This document shows positions 44,371-52,776 of a stretch of 64,000 bases of DNA, in pieces. This stretch comes from Sphingomonas citricola (GTDB lineage: Bacteria > Pseudomonadota > Alphaproteobacteria > Sphingomonadales > Sphingomonadaceae). Positions within the stretch are counted from its first letter, which is position 1, and each line of letters opens with the position of its first letter. Position numbers and translations under genes: made by a program. Below the pieces are notes generated by a model, which did no database searches, was not told the origin of the DNA, and saw only the letters and a list, made by a program, of their open reading frames with translations. The stretch covers positions 124,001 to 188,000 of the forward strand of contig NZ_JAHXZM010000002.1 in assembly GCF_019429535.1 (NCBI RefSeq). Direction: 5' to 3'.

Positions 44371-46178
44371 GCGTCCTCCCCCAGCCAGACGGTCTGCCAC
44401 GGCGCGAGGGTCGCGGCAACGGGCGCGCCCGACAGGCGATCGAACCCGTGCGCGGCGATCCCTACCGCGTCACCCGAGAAATTGAGAAACACGCGGTCGC
44501 GCCCGCAGGCGATGCCGAGCACGCGCGCGTCGCCGCTGTCGAGCGGGGCAGGGGCACCCGCGCCGCCGCTCGCGATCCGTGCGCGCCGCAGCCGCGCGAG
44601 GTCGCGCGTGATCCGGCGGGCGGCGTCGCTGCCGAGCGCGTCCCAGTCCATCCGCGGCCGGTGGAGCCAGCGTCCCTCGTGCGCGTGCTCGGGGTCGTCG
44701 CGGTAAACATGGTCGTTGAGCAGCCCCGCCTCGTCACCCATGTAAGTGGTGGCGAGTCCGCCGCTTGCGATCGCGAGCGCGTTCAGCAGCGTAATGCGCC
44801 GGAACGCCATCTCGCGCGCGTCGGGGTCGTCGCCCGCGGCCTCGAGCCCGGCGAGCGATGCCATCGTGCCGTTGCTGCCGTGGAGGACCGATCCGTCCGA
44901 CTGGAACGGTTCGCCGCGTGCCCAGCTGCCGGGCGTCTGCCCGTCGCTGAACCGCGCCGCCGCCCGCAGCCGGGCAACCGGATCGACCTCTGCGGGTAGA
45001 TCGGCGAGGTCGCCCAGCACCGTGCCCCAGCCGATGTCGTCGTGGCAGCGCGAATAGCTCAGCCAGTTGGCGCCGCGCGGCAACCCGCCGCTCGCCGCCA
45101 GGATCGCGCGCGGCAGCGCGGCCGACCCCTCGGCGAGCGCGACCCAGCCCGCGACCATCAGCGAATTGTTGTAGACGAGGTGGCATTCGGGCTCGAAGCC
45201 GCCCGCATCGTCGATCGCGCCGTCGTCCGCGCCGAAATAGGGCGGCACGAACGCAGTCGGCACGATCGCCTCGGCCTTGAGCAAGGTCGCGGGCGCGGCG
45301 ATGTCGAGCGCGGAGCGGAGCGCACGGACGATGTAATGCGCCTCCGGCCGGTTGCGGCAATCGGTCCCCGCTTCCTTCCACAGGAACGCGGTCGAATCGA
45401 GCCGGAACGCCTCGAACCCGCGATTGGCGAGCGTGAGCATCACCTCGATCATCGCCAGCATCACCGCCGGGTTCGCCCAGTTCAGATCCCATTGGAACGG
45501 GTAGAAGGTCGTCCAGACCTCGCCGCCAAGCTCGGGCGCGCGGGTGAAATTGCCCGGTGCGGTGGTCGGGAACACTTGGCCGAGGTCACGTTCGCGCGCG
45601 GCGGCGTCCTCGGGCGAGAGGACATGGTAGAAGGCGCGGTAGTGCGGGTCGCCCGCCTTCGCGCGCCGTGCCCATTCGTGATCGTCGGCGGTGTGGTTGA
45701 GCGCGAGGTCGACGCACAGGCTGATCCGCGCCGCGCGCAGCCGTTCGGCGAGTGCCTCGACTTCGTCCATCGTGCCGAGCCGCGGTTCGACCGCGAGATA
45801 ATCCGCGACCGCGAAGCCGCCGTCGCTGTCGCCCGCGCGTGCCTTCAGCAATGCGAGCAGGTGGAGGTAGCGCACCCCCAGCGCCTCGAGGTGATCGGCC
45901 CGCGCGGTCAGCCCCGCGACACTGCCGGCGAAGCGATCGACATAGGTCGAATAGCCGAACATGTCGGGGGCGACGAACCAGTCGGGATCGGCGAGCCGGG
46001 CTTCGTCGAGCGCGACGAGCGCGGGCGCGCGCGCCGCATGCGCGCGGCGCAGCACATCCTCGATCTGCTGCCACAGCGGCCCGACCGCCGCGTCACCGTA
46101 CAGCCGGCGCAGTTGACGCCGGAGCCGCGGGCCGACTGCGCGCAAGCGTTGCTCAAGGGGGGAGAGAGCGTCGCTCAC
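44367..46178 (-). CDS. suxB: Amylosucrase / sucrose hydrolase (GH13_4, SuxB-like)
   Basis: The 603-residue protein starts at GTG 46178. It has the helical N-terminal domain of GH13 subfamily 4 and the amylase barrel: VDLALNHTADDHEW, nucleophile Asp261 in FEAFRLDSTAF, acid/base Glu303 in LLKAEAIV, and His379-Asp380 in SRCHDDIGW. Members either split sucrose or transfer glucose onto alpha-glucan. The gene set (fructokinase, sucrose-type transporter, receptor, LacI regulator) favours sucrose catabolism. Sequence alone does not separate hydrolase from polymerase. Start is 43 bp after the receptor stop. Confidence 0.92.
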   Translation of the reverse strand: MSDALSPLEQRLRAVGPRLRRQLRRLYGDAAVGPLWQQIEDVLRRAHAARAPALVALDEARLADPDWFVAPDMFGYSTYVDRFAGSVAGLTARADHLEALGVRYLHLLALLKARAGDSDGGFAVADYLAVEPRLGTMDEVEALAERLRAARISLCVDLALNHTADDHEWARRAKAGDPHYRAFYHVLSPEDAAARERDLGQVFPTTAPGNFTRAPELGGEVWTTFYPFQWDLNWANPAVMLAMIEVMLTLANRGFEAFRLDSTAFLWKEAGTDCRNRPEAHYIVRALRSALDIAAPATLLKAEAIVPTAFVPPYFGADDGAIDDAGGFEPECHLVYNNSLMVAGWVALAEGSAALPRAILAASGGLPRGANWLSYSRCHDDIGWGTVLGDLADLPAEVDPVARLRAAARFSDGQTPGSWARGEPFQSDGSVLHGSNGTMASLAGLEAAGDDPDAREMAFRRITLLNALAIASGGLATTYMGDEAGLLNDHVYRDDPEHAHEGRWLHRPRMDWDALGSDAARRITRDLARLRRARIASGGAGAPAPLDSGDARVLGIACGRDRVFLNFSGDAVGIAAHGFDRLSGAPVAATLAPWQTVWLGEDA

Positions 46179-46221
46179 GCGCGGTCGACCTTTGGCTCCG
46201 GGGAGATCGGGAGAAGGGCGA

Positions 46222-48735
46222 TCAGAAGTCGAACTTGACCGCGGCCGAGATCGTCCGCCCGGTGATCGAGCGCGCGCGCACGATGCCGCCCGCGGGGATC
46301 GCGCCTTCCTCGACCTCGGTGATGCCCTTCACGTCGAACAGGTTGTTGCCGTTGACCGAGATCGTGACGTCGTCGGCCGGATGGACCGCGACGAACGCGT
46401 TGATCTGCGTATAGCCCGGCATCTTCAACTGGTTGTTGTCCTGCGCATAGCTCGCGCTGGTGCCGATCACGTTGGCGCCGAGCGTGAAGCGCTGGAAATC
46501 GACCTGCGGCGTCACCTGGTAGATGAACTTCGCCTGCCGCCGTGGGCGATTGCCCTCGACCGCGGGGTTGAGCACGTCGCGCGTGATCTGCGCGTCGGTG
46601 TAGGTACCGCCCGCCGACAGGCTGAATATACCGCGCGCGACGCGACCCTCCAGCTCGACGCCCTTCGCCTCGTAATTGCGATTGAAGAAGCGCTGCGTCG
46701 TCGCTTCGAAATTCTGCTCCTCGGTGCGTGCCCAGAAACCGGTCGCGTAGAAGGAGACGCCGTTCTGGCGGAACTTGAACCCGCCTTCGAGCTGGCGGAC
46801 GAAGTCGACCGCGGCGCCGTTGTCGGTCAGCGCGCCCGTCACCGGGTTGATCGACGGGCCGAACAGTAGGCGATCGGCATTGGCGCGCCCGCCGCGGCTG
46901 TAGCGCCCGAACAGCGCAGTCGCGTCGGTCAGGCGGAAATTCACGCCGCCCGAATAGGACAGGTAATCGTAATTGTAGTTGAGCGGGGAACGCCGGCCCG
47001 GGATCACCGCGACCTGCCGCTCGGCCGCCGAGATCACGCCGTCGCCGTTGATGTCGAACGTCGTGATCCCCGCACCGAAGCCCGCGCCAAGATCCGAGCC
47101 CGCGACGCTGCCGCGCGCGCGGCCGAAATCGTAGCGCAGCGATCCGTCGAGATTGAACCGCCCCAGGTCGAGGCCGACCTGCGCGAACGGCGCGTAGGTA
47201 GTGTAGTTCAGGTCATAGCTGCGGCGGCAGCAATTGCCGAAAAAGCTGGCGGAATACCCCGGCACGCCGGCCTGCGTGACCGCGGCGCCCGCGGCGGTAC
47301 GCACGTCGACCAGCGCGGCGCGGCCGTGATCCTCCACCGTCTGGACGAACGAGGTCCACAGCCAGTCGGTCTGGATATCCTGCCGCGAGGCGTAGAAGCC
47401 ACCGGTCAGCGACAGGCTGCCCGACCCTAGGGGCACGTTGCCGTTCAGGCGGATGTCGTTGGTGACGTTGTTCAGGCTTTTCAGGTCGACGTCGAACAGC
47501 ACGACATTGGCGAGCAGGCCGTTGCCGCCGAGCGCGGCGGGGTTGGCGATCCGCTGCCCCGACAAGGGGCCGCTGGCGTAGAACAATTGCGCGCCCGCGC
47601 CGCCCAATGCGTTGGCGACCGCCTGCGCATTGCCGACGCTCGCGGGGAAGGGCGAGGTGAACCCGCCCGAGATGTCGGCGTAGCGGAACCGTTCCACCAC
47701 GTTCCACCCCTCGCTGATCGGCAGCTTGCTCTCGAATCCGACCGCGGCGACGACCGGATGCTGCCCGTCGCTGATCTGGCGGCGCACCGGGCGATTGTTG
47801 CCGTCGAGCGTCAGCGCGGTGCCGATGTTGGCGCTGTGAAGCGTGCCGTTGTTGATCGAGAAGCCCGGCAGGCTGATGTAGTCGGGGTCGCTGTCGCTGC
47901 CCGTCACGCGAACGGGGTTGGGCAGGTAACCGATCGCGCGATCGTCGAGATATTTGCCGTACAGGCGGACATAGCCGCCGCTCGAAAACGACTTGGTGAT
48001 GTTGGCCTTGATCTGCCCGCCCTTCACCGCATCGTAGCCGACCGCGCGCTGTCCGTCGCCGGCGCGGTAGAACCCGCCGAGGTGATAGGTCACGTCGTCC
48101 GACAGCTTGCCACCGTAATCGAAATCGGCGCGATATTCGCGGTAGTCGAGCCCGCCCGAGAGCTGGAACGATCCGCCCTCCTGCTCGCCCGTCTTCGAAA
48201 TGAAGTTGATGACGCCGCCCGGCGAATTCGAGGCGAAGGTCGAGGCGGAGCCGCCGCGGACGCTTTCGACCGTGCGGACGTTGAAGTCAGCGCGCAGGAA
48301 GATGTCGGAGTTGCCGAAGGTGATGTCGCCAAATTCGAGGATCGGCAGCCCGTCTTCCTGCAATTGCAGGAATTTCGACCCGCCCGAGGCGACCGGAAGC
48401 CCGCGCACCGAGATGTTGGCGTTGCCGTCGCCGCCCGACGCCTCGACGCGGATGCCGGGCAGGTTGCGCAGCAGCTCGCCCGAGGTCCGCGGCGCCAGTT
48501 GCGTCAGCGCGGTCGAGTTGATCGAGCTGGTCGTGATCGAGGAGTCGAGCCGGTTCGTCCCCTGCGCGACCGCGGTGACGACGATGTCCTCCTCCGCGCC
48601 GGCTGCGGGGGCAGCGGCGGCGGTGGTCGGGTCGACCGGCGCCGCATCCGCCGGCGGGCGCGGCGTGACCTGCGCCTGTGCCGCGGTGGCGGCGAACAGC
48701 GCGGCGGTGGTCAGCAGGTAGCGGCGGGCGTTCAT
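46222..48735 (-). CDS. suxA: TonB-dependent receptor, sucrose locus (SuxA-like)
   Basis: The ATG at 48735 follows GGGAGGATC and gives an 837-residue precursor with signal peptide 1-22 (ATAAQA). TonB-box-like EEDIVVTAVAQG lies at about 49-58. The plug carries ELLRNLPGIRVEASGGDGNANISVRGLP and VRTVESVRGGSASTFASNSPGGVINF. The barrel ends with Phe (ISAAVKFDF). It is first in the run of sucrose genes and lies just downstream of twin LacI operators. I infer outer-membrane uptake of sucrose, as for SuxA of Xanthomonas. Confidence 0.9.
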   Translation of the reverse strand: MNARRYLLTTAALFAATAAQAQVTPRPPADAAPVDPTTAAAAPAAGAEEDIVVTAVAQGTNRLDSSITTSSINSTALTQLAPRTSGELLRNLPGIRVEASGGDGNANISVRGLPVASGGSKFLQLQEDGLPILEFGDITFGNSDIFLRADFNVRTVESVRGGSASTFASNSPGGVINFISKTGEQEGGSFQLSGGLDYREYRADFDYGGKLSDDVTYHLGGFYRAGDGQRAVGYDAVKGGQIKANITKSFSSGGYVRLYGKYLDDRAIGYLPNPVRVTGSDSDPDYISLPGFSINNGTLHSANIGTALTLDGNNRPVRRQISDGQHPVVAAVGFESKLPISEGWNVVERFRYADISGGFTSPFPASVGNAQAVANALGGAGAQLFYASGPLSGQRIANPAALGGNGLLANVVLFDVDLKSLNNVTNDIRLNGNVPLGSGSLSLTGGFYASRQDIQTDWLWTSFVQTVEDHGRAALVDVRTAAGAAVTQAGVPGYSASFFGNCCRRSYDLNYTTYAPFAQVGLDLGRFNLDGSLRYDFGRARGSVAGSDLGAGFGAGITTFDINGDGVISAAERQVAVIPGRRSPLNYNYDYLSYSGGVNFRLTDATALFGRYSRGGRANADRLLFGPSINPVTGALTDNGAAVDFVRQLEGGFKFRQNGVSFYATGFWARTEEQNFEATTQRFFNRNYEAKGVELEGRVARGIFSLSAGGTYTDAQITRDVLNPAVEGNRPRRQAKFIYQVTPQVDFQRFTLGANVIGTSASYAQDNNQLKMPGYTQINAFVAVHPADDVTISVNGNNLFDVKGITEVEEGAIPAGGIVRARSITGRTISAAVKFDF

Positions 48736-48794
48736 CTTGATCCTCCCTGGCAAGCGACCCTCTCGGGGAGTCGACGAGGAATGGATATCAGCAG

Positions 48795-48808
48795 TGCAAT
48801 CGATTGCA
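48795..48808. promoter_or_regulatory. LacI-type operator 1 of the sucrose locus
   Basis: TGCAATCGATTGCA is a perfect 14-bp palindrome with a central CG. It lies 60 bp upstream of the receptor start and downstream of the regulator gene, and probably overlaps the promoter of the sucrose genes. Confidence 0.85.
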
Positions 48809-48819
48809 AACAACTTTGC

Positions 48820-48831
48820 GCAATCGATTGC
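48820..48831. promoter_or_regulatory. LacI-type operator 2 of the sucrose locus
   Basis: GCAATCGATTGC repeats the core of operator 1 exactly. The two centres are 24 bp apart, so two dimers would bind on neighbouring turns, which suggests cooperative repression. Confidence 0.8.
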
Positions 48832-48873
48832 AAAAGACGACTCGGGTGTTGCGCGATGGCGACAGGAGCGCGT

Positions 48874-49857
48874 TTAGGCGGAGGCGCGTGCGACGAGTTC
48901 GGGGGGGATGATCGCCGACGAAGCGTCGTCGCCCGCGATCCGCGCGAGCAGCGCGTCGACCATCATCTGCGCACCCGCCTGCAGATCCTGGCGGATCGTG
49001 GTGAGCGGGGGCGAGGTGTGCGCCGCGAGCGTGACGTCGTCGTACCCGATCACCGCGGCGTCGCGCGGCACGTCGATGCCCGCTTCCGCGAGCGTCCTGA
49101 GCGCGGTCATCGCGACGATGTCGGACGCAGCGAAGATGCCGTCGGGCACGGCGCCGCGCGACAGCTGCTGTGCGAGCGCGGCGTGCACCGCGTCGGGCGT
49201 CATCGCGGTTTCGAGCACGTCGACGGCGAGGCCCGCCGCGTCCGCGCCGCGGCGAAAGCCCGCCAGCCGGTCGGCGAATTCGGGTGGGGCGGGGTCGCCG
49301 ACGAACAGCAGCCGCCGTCGACCGTGCGCGATCAGCCGCGCGGCCGCGATCCGCCCGCCCTCGACATTGTCGGACCCGATCGTCACCTGCTGCTGCCCGG
49401 GTCGGTTCGCACCCCAGACGACCAGCGGGCGATACCGCGCCGCCGCCCGCTCGATCACCGCCGATTGATCGGATTGCCCGACCAGCAACAGCCCGTCGAT
49501 CCGCCCGCTGTCGATCAGCCGGTCGAGCCAGTCGTCGCTGTCGGGAATGACGCGCGACAACAGGATGTCGTAGCCGCGCTCGACCAGCAGATCGGCGAGG
49601 AAGCCGAGCAGCGTCAGGAAGAACGGATCGGTCAGATGCTGCGTCCGCGCGTGCCCCAGCGGCAGCGCGAGCCCGATCGCGCCGGTGCTCTTCAACCGCA
49701 GATTGCGCGCGAGCTGGTTGGGACGCACGTCGTGCTCGCGCGCCAGTGCTTTCACGCGCGCCTGCGTTGCCGCGCTGATCGAGGGATGTCCGGCGAGCGC
49801 GCGTGACACGGTGGACGTGGATACCCCGGCCAATGCGGCGAGATCGGCGAGCTTCAT
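48874..49857 (-). CDS. suxR: LacI-family regulator of the sucrose locus (SuxR-like)
   Basis: The ATG at 49857 puts the helix-turn-helix at the very N-terminus (LADLAALAGVSTSTVSRALAGHP), as expected, so the longer frame from 49893 is rejected. The 327-residue product has the hinge (NQLARNLRLKSTGAIGLALPL) and a periplasmic-binding-like sensor. It lies directly upstream of the twin operators and the sucrose genes on the same strand. Binding of sucrose or a derivative should relieve repression (family knowledge plus context). Confidence 0.9.
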   Translation of the reverse strand: MKLADLAALAGVSTSTVSRALAGHPSISAATQARVKALAREHDVRPNQLARNLRLKSTGAIGLALPLGHARTQHLTDPFFLTLLGFLADLLVERGYDILLSRVIPDSDDWLDRLIDSGRIDGLLLVGQSDQSAVIERAAARYRPLVVWGANRPGQQQVTIGSDNVEGGRIAAARLIAHGRRRLLFVGDPAPPEFADRLAGFRRGADAAGLAVDVLETAMTPDAVHAALAQQLSRGAVPDGIFAASDIVAMTALRTLAEAGIDVPRDAAVIGYDDVTLAAHTSPPLTTIRQDLQAGAQMMVDALLARIAGDDASSAIIPPELVARASA

Positions 49858-50035
49858 CGCGCCGACGTACCGCGCTTTCGCCCGATGCGCCACGCCGCGC
49901 GTTGCCGTAGCGAGGCCGCCGTTCTCGGAAATTTACGCGCGGCAGCCGGTGCAGCACGGCCCGGCGCGCTGCCCGAGCCTTTCCGCGAGTGCGATCATGC
50001 TGATCCTGCCGCGCGATCGCATCTTTATGCGCGCG

Positions 50036-50070
50036 CTATGCGATAAGCCGGAATCGATCTCGCAATGCTA
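50036..50070 (+). repeat. 35-nt upstream element, copy A
   Basis: CTATGCG, a 6-nt variable spacer, then GGAATCGATCTCG and a closing GCTA occur with identical spacing here and at 50661-50695. This copy ends 42 nt before the start of the 131-residue membrane protein gene at 50113. Confidence 0.75.
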
Positions 50071-50112
50071 CGTCGTGCGCGATAGCTGGATCGCCACATC
50101 GGGGATTGTGGC

Positions 50113-50508
50113 ATGGCGGCGTGGCATCGGTCGCGGCGCGCCGACGTCGGTCTGCGCGCCGCGGGACTTCTTTTCGGCTGGATCGGTTACGCCGCGATCG
50201 CGCGGCTGATCGCGATGCACGTGGCGCCGCGCGAGGCGGGCCTGCCCACGCTCGCGATCGCCGCGGTCGGTTTCATGGCGGCGAGCGCCGGTAGCGCGAT
50301 GGCCGCGCTCGGCCGTCATCTCTTCGATGAGGTCGAGGTCAGCGCGCGCTGGCGGGGGCGGGCCGATCCGAGCGTGTCGATCGCGGCGGCGCGCAAGGTC
50401 GGTATCGACGCGATCCACGCGACGAGCGGGGTCGCGTCTCACGGGCAGGGGCAATGGTCGGCGGCGTCCGCGGTCGTCCGCCCGTCCTACGCGGGTTCGG
50501 TGAGCTGA
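50113..50508 (+). CDS. Small two-helix membrane protein of unknown function
   Basis: The 131-residue product has two predicted membrane segments (about 13-37 and 47-66, GLRAAGLLFGWIGYAAIARL and LAIAAVGFMAASAGSAMAAL) and a polar, Ala-rich cytoplasmic tail. I do not recognise a family. The ribosome binding site is weak. It is preceded by the 35-nt element also found upstream of the gene set at 50761. It could be a stress-related small membrane protein, but nothing in the sequence proves this. Confidence 0.6.
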   Translation: MAAWHRSRRADVGLRAAGLLFGWIGYAAIARLIAMHVAPREAGLPTLAIAAVGFMAASAGSAMAALGRHLFDEVEVSARWRGRADPSVSIAAARKVGIDAIHATSGVASHGQGQWSAASAVVRPSYAGSVS

Positions 50509-50660
50509 CCGAACCGCGGCGCGATCCGCCGCGATCGCGCGCAGCACGCCGGTCACCGGACCGGACCGTGCCGCACATACAGACCGCCGCCGCACCGCCG
50601 CTGCGCTCGGTCTGCTCACCCTGTCGGATGCGACCAACCGAGCGTCCCACTACGCGCACA

Positions 50661-50695
50661 CTATGCGCTTTCCGGGAATCGATCTCGAAACGCTA
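50661..50695 (+). repeat. 35-nt upstream element, copy B
   Basis: The second copy of the element at 50036-50070 keeps CTATGCG, GGAATCGATCTCG and GCTA in the same register. It lies 65 nt before the start at 50761. Confidence 0.75.
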
Positions 50696-50760
50696 TGCGC
50701 CAAATCGTAGCTCGTGCGTCGAGCGACGAACGCTCGGTCATTCGAGGTTGAAGAGGCGAC

Positions 50761-50985
50761 ATGGCGTCCGTATCCGATCAGGAGCCCGATGAACGCGGGA
50801 CGATCACTCATGTGAGGCAGCGGGCGGGCCGATGGCTCGAGCGGGAGCAAGGCATCGCCGCTATCAGCGTCGCCAAGGCGGGGCGAGCGATGCTCCGCAC
50901 GCGCCGTCCGGTCAGTCCGGTACCGCGGTTCACCCCGATCGCGGATGGCGCGATCGACGTAGTCGCCGCCGTGCGTGCTGCCTGA
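50761..50985 (+). CDS. Hypothetical 74-residue protein
   Basis: The ATG at 50761 follows GAAGAGG at good spacing. The product is small, basic and Arg/Ala-rich, with no recognised domain or membrane segment. It is the first gene of a probable three-gene set with a methyltransferase-like protein (10 bp downstream) and a membrane protein. The small size leaves doubt that it is translated. Confidence 0.5.
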   Translation: MASVSDQEPDERGTITHVRQRAGRWLEREQGIAAISVAKAGRAMLRTRRPVSPVPRFTPIADGAIDVVAAVRAA

Positions 50986-50995
50986 GGATACCGAC

Positions 50996-51517
50996 ATGGC
51001 AAACATGCTCGAAGTCGTCGTCGCCCTCCCACGTCGATGCCCGACGATGCCCGTCCGCGCATCGCACGCGCCGGACAACCGCGCCGCGCGCCACGACGCG
51101 CGCTGGAATGCGATCTGCGCGGCGCTCGCCGAGCTGCGGCGGCAGCGCCGACGAAGCGTCCGTATCGTCGACGCCGAGTGCCGATGCGGCACGCTGCTGA
51201 TCGCAGCGGTCCGCCATGCCGGCGCGCTCGGCTTCACCGCGATCGAGGGGCGCGGCATCGACCGCGCGCCCGCGATGATTGGGCGCGCCCGCGCCGCCGC
51301 CGCCAGGCTTTGCGATCCCTCGATCGGGCTGTCGTTCGAGGTGGGCGACATAGTCGACGCACTCGCGAGCGAGGCCGATTTCCCCGCCGACATCGTGCTG
51401 TGGCACGGCGGCCGCGCAGGCGACGACCGCCCCGAGGTCCACCGGCGCGTCGCGGCGGCGGGTGAGCGCGTCATCGCCGACGCTCCCACTGCTCCAGCGC
51501 AGGCGAGGGCCGCGTGA
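50996..51517 (+). CDS. Degenerate SAM-methyltransferase-fold protein
   Basis: The 173-residue frame from ATG 50996 (GAGG upstream) has the order of a class I methyltransferase. A motif I-like strand is VRIVDAECRCGTLL, an acidic post-I position lies in GIDRAPAMIGRARAAA, and a motif II/IV-like part reads VGDIVDALASEADFPADIVLWHGG. The usual GxGxG of motif I is replaced by ECRCG, so SAM binding is uncertain. It may be a divergent methyltransferase or a non-catalytic relative. Its stop overlaps the next start (GTGA). Confidence 0.65.
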   Translation: MANMLEVVVALPRRCPTMPVRASHAPDNRAARHDARWNAICAALAELRRQRRRSVRIVDAECRCGTLLIAAVRHAGALGFTAIEGRGIDRAPAMIGRARAAAARLCDPSIGLSFEVGDIVDALASEADFPADIVLWHGGRAGDDRPEVHRRVAAAGERVIADAPTAPAQARAA

Positions 51518-51777
51518 CGCGCCGCGACCTGCAATGGAAGGCCGGCGGCTTCGCGTTGCTCGCCTCGTGTTGCGCGATCTGCCTCGCGCTCGACGGTTCG
51601 CCGGCGCTGATCGTGTTCTTCCCGCTCGCGCTGCTCGGCCTGCCGCTGATGATCCACGGCAAGCGCGTCGGTCAGGTGCTGCGCGCCGAGCGGCGGGGGC
51701 ATAGCCACACCGTCGACGTCGTCCACGCCGAGCGCGTCCGCCGCCGCGGGCAGGGCGACGACGGGTTCGGTCATTGA
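51514..51777 (+). CDS. Small two-helix membrane protein
   Basis: The GTG at 51514 overlaps the preceding stop. The 87-residue product has two close membrane segments (about 11-27 and 30-47, GFALLASCCAICLALDG and ALIVFFPLALLGLPLMI) and a basic C-terminal tail. I do not recognise the family. Translation coupling to the methyltransferase-like gene suggests a shared role. Confidence 0.6.
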   Translation: MTRRDLQWKAGGFALLASCCAICLALDGSPALIVFFPLALLGLPLMIHGKRVGQVLRAERRGHSHTVDVVHAERVRRRGQGDDGFGH

Positions 51778-51790
51778 CGACCGTTCGCGT

Positions 51791-52204
51791 TTATCCGGCG
51801 GGGTGCGTCGCGGTCGCCTCGCCGGGCAGCGCCAGGATCGCGGTCGCGCGGCTGACGCGGGATGGATCGAACCCGTCCGGCGCGTCGAGCGGATAGGCGG
51901 TGCCGAGCGCCCAACGATTGCGCGAATCGAGGAGAATCGCGTTCGCGCCCATTCGCGCGGCCGACTGCGCCAGCGCGCGCTCGATCGCGGCGCGTTCGCG
52001 ACCGTCGTTGGCGATCTCGACCCGGCCGAGCGCGCGCATCGGCGCGGGGATTTCGCCCATTCGCGTATAGATCGCGACACCGCCCTCATGCCGCACACGT
52101 GGTTCGGCGAGCGCGATGCCGCGCGGCGTCGCGGGGCCTACCGCGCACGCGGCGAGCGATATCGCGATCACCCCCAGCGCGATCAGGCCGCGCCGCGTCG
52201 TCAT
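51791..52204 (-). CDS. Lipoprotein of unknown function, paralogue 1
   Basis: The 137-residue protein has a lipobox leader (IAISLAAC). Its core GRVEIANDGRERAAIERALAQSAARMGANAILLDSRNR is the same arrangement as in the gene upstream: a small alpha/beta unit ending GANAIILD, seen in YbjQ/DUF4156-type lipoproteins. Its start overlaps the stop of that gene (ATGA). The two share the core but little else, so they are an old duplication. Function unknown. Confidence 0.75.
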   Translation of the reverse strand: MTTRRGLIALGVIAISLAACAVGPATPRGIALAEPRVRHEGGVAIYTRMGEIPAPMRALGRVEIANDGRERAAIERALAQSAARMGANAILLDSRNRWALGTAYPLDAPDGFDPSRVSRATAILALPGEATATHPAG

Positions 52205-52617
52205 CGTTCGCCGCCCCGCGTCCCCAGATCGGTCACCGGTCGCGCGCCGTCGCCGATCCAGATCGCGGTGCCGCGGAAATGCGCGAACGGATCGTCGAGC
52301 GTCAGGCCGGTGACGACGCGCGTGCCGTTGGGTTTGCGGTTCAAGGGATCGAGAATGATCGCGTTGGCGCCGCGGCTGCCCGCCAGCTCGCGCAGCCGCT
52401 TCTCGAGCACGTCGGGATAGTCGCTGCCGTCATCGCGGATGTCGAGGTCGTCGACGAACGAGAATCGCCCGGGGACAGCCGATGCGCTCTCGAACACGCG
52501 GACCTCGCGCGCTTTCACGCGAACGGGGCGGGTGAGCGCAACACCGGGCGGCCCGACCCGCTCGACCGTGCACCCCGCCAGCGACAGCGCCACGACCCCG
52601 ACCGCCAGTTTCCCCAT
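52201..52617 (-). CDS. Lipoprotein of unknown function, paralogue 2
   Basis: The 138-residue protein has a lipobox leader (VVALSLAGC). The core DDLDIRDDGSDYPDVLEKRLRELAGSRGANAIILDPLNRK aligns with the downstream paralogue. It is first of the two-gene unit. A GANAIILD-type turn is common in small periplasmic lipoproteins of the YbjQ/DUF4156 kind, but I cannot assign a role. Confidence 0.75.
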   Translation of the reverse strand: MGKLAVGVVALSLAGCTVERVGPPGVALTRPVRVKAREVRVFESASAVPGRFSFVDDLDIRDDGSDYPDVLEKRLRELAGSRGANAIILDPLNRKPNGTRVVTGLTLDDPFAHFRGTAIWIGDGARPVTDLGTRGGER

Positions 52618-52776
52618 TCATCCCCTCCCGCTCGTATTTCCCTCGACCTAGCGTGCGCAGGTTTGACGACCGGTGAACGCCCGGCGGCCGACCGGCAAGG
52701 GGCGGTGCGGTGAACCCGCGCGAGCGTGGGCGCGACAAAGCGGTGGCGCGGTGATCGGCGCGCGCTATCGTGCGGC

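Noticed and set aside
47587..49806. Plus-strand open frame of 739 codons
   Set aside because: Runs antisense through both the SuxA-like and SuxR-like genes and across their operators, so it cannot be a real gene.
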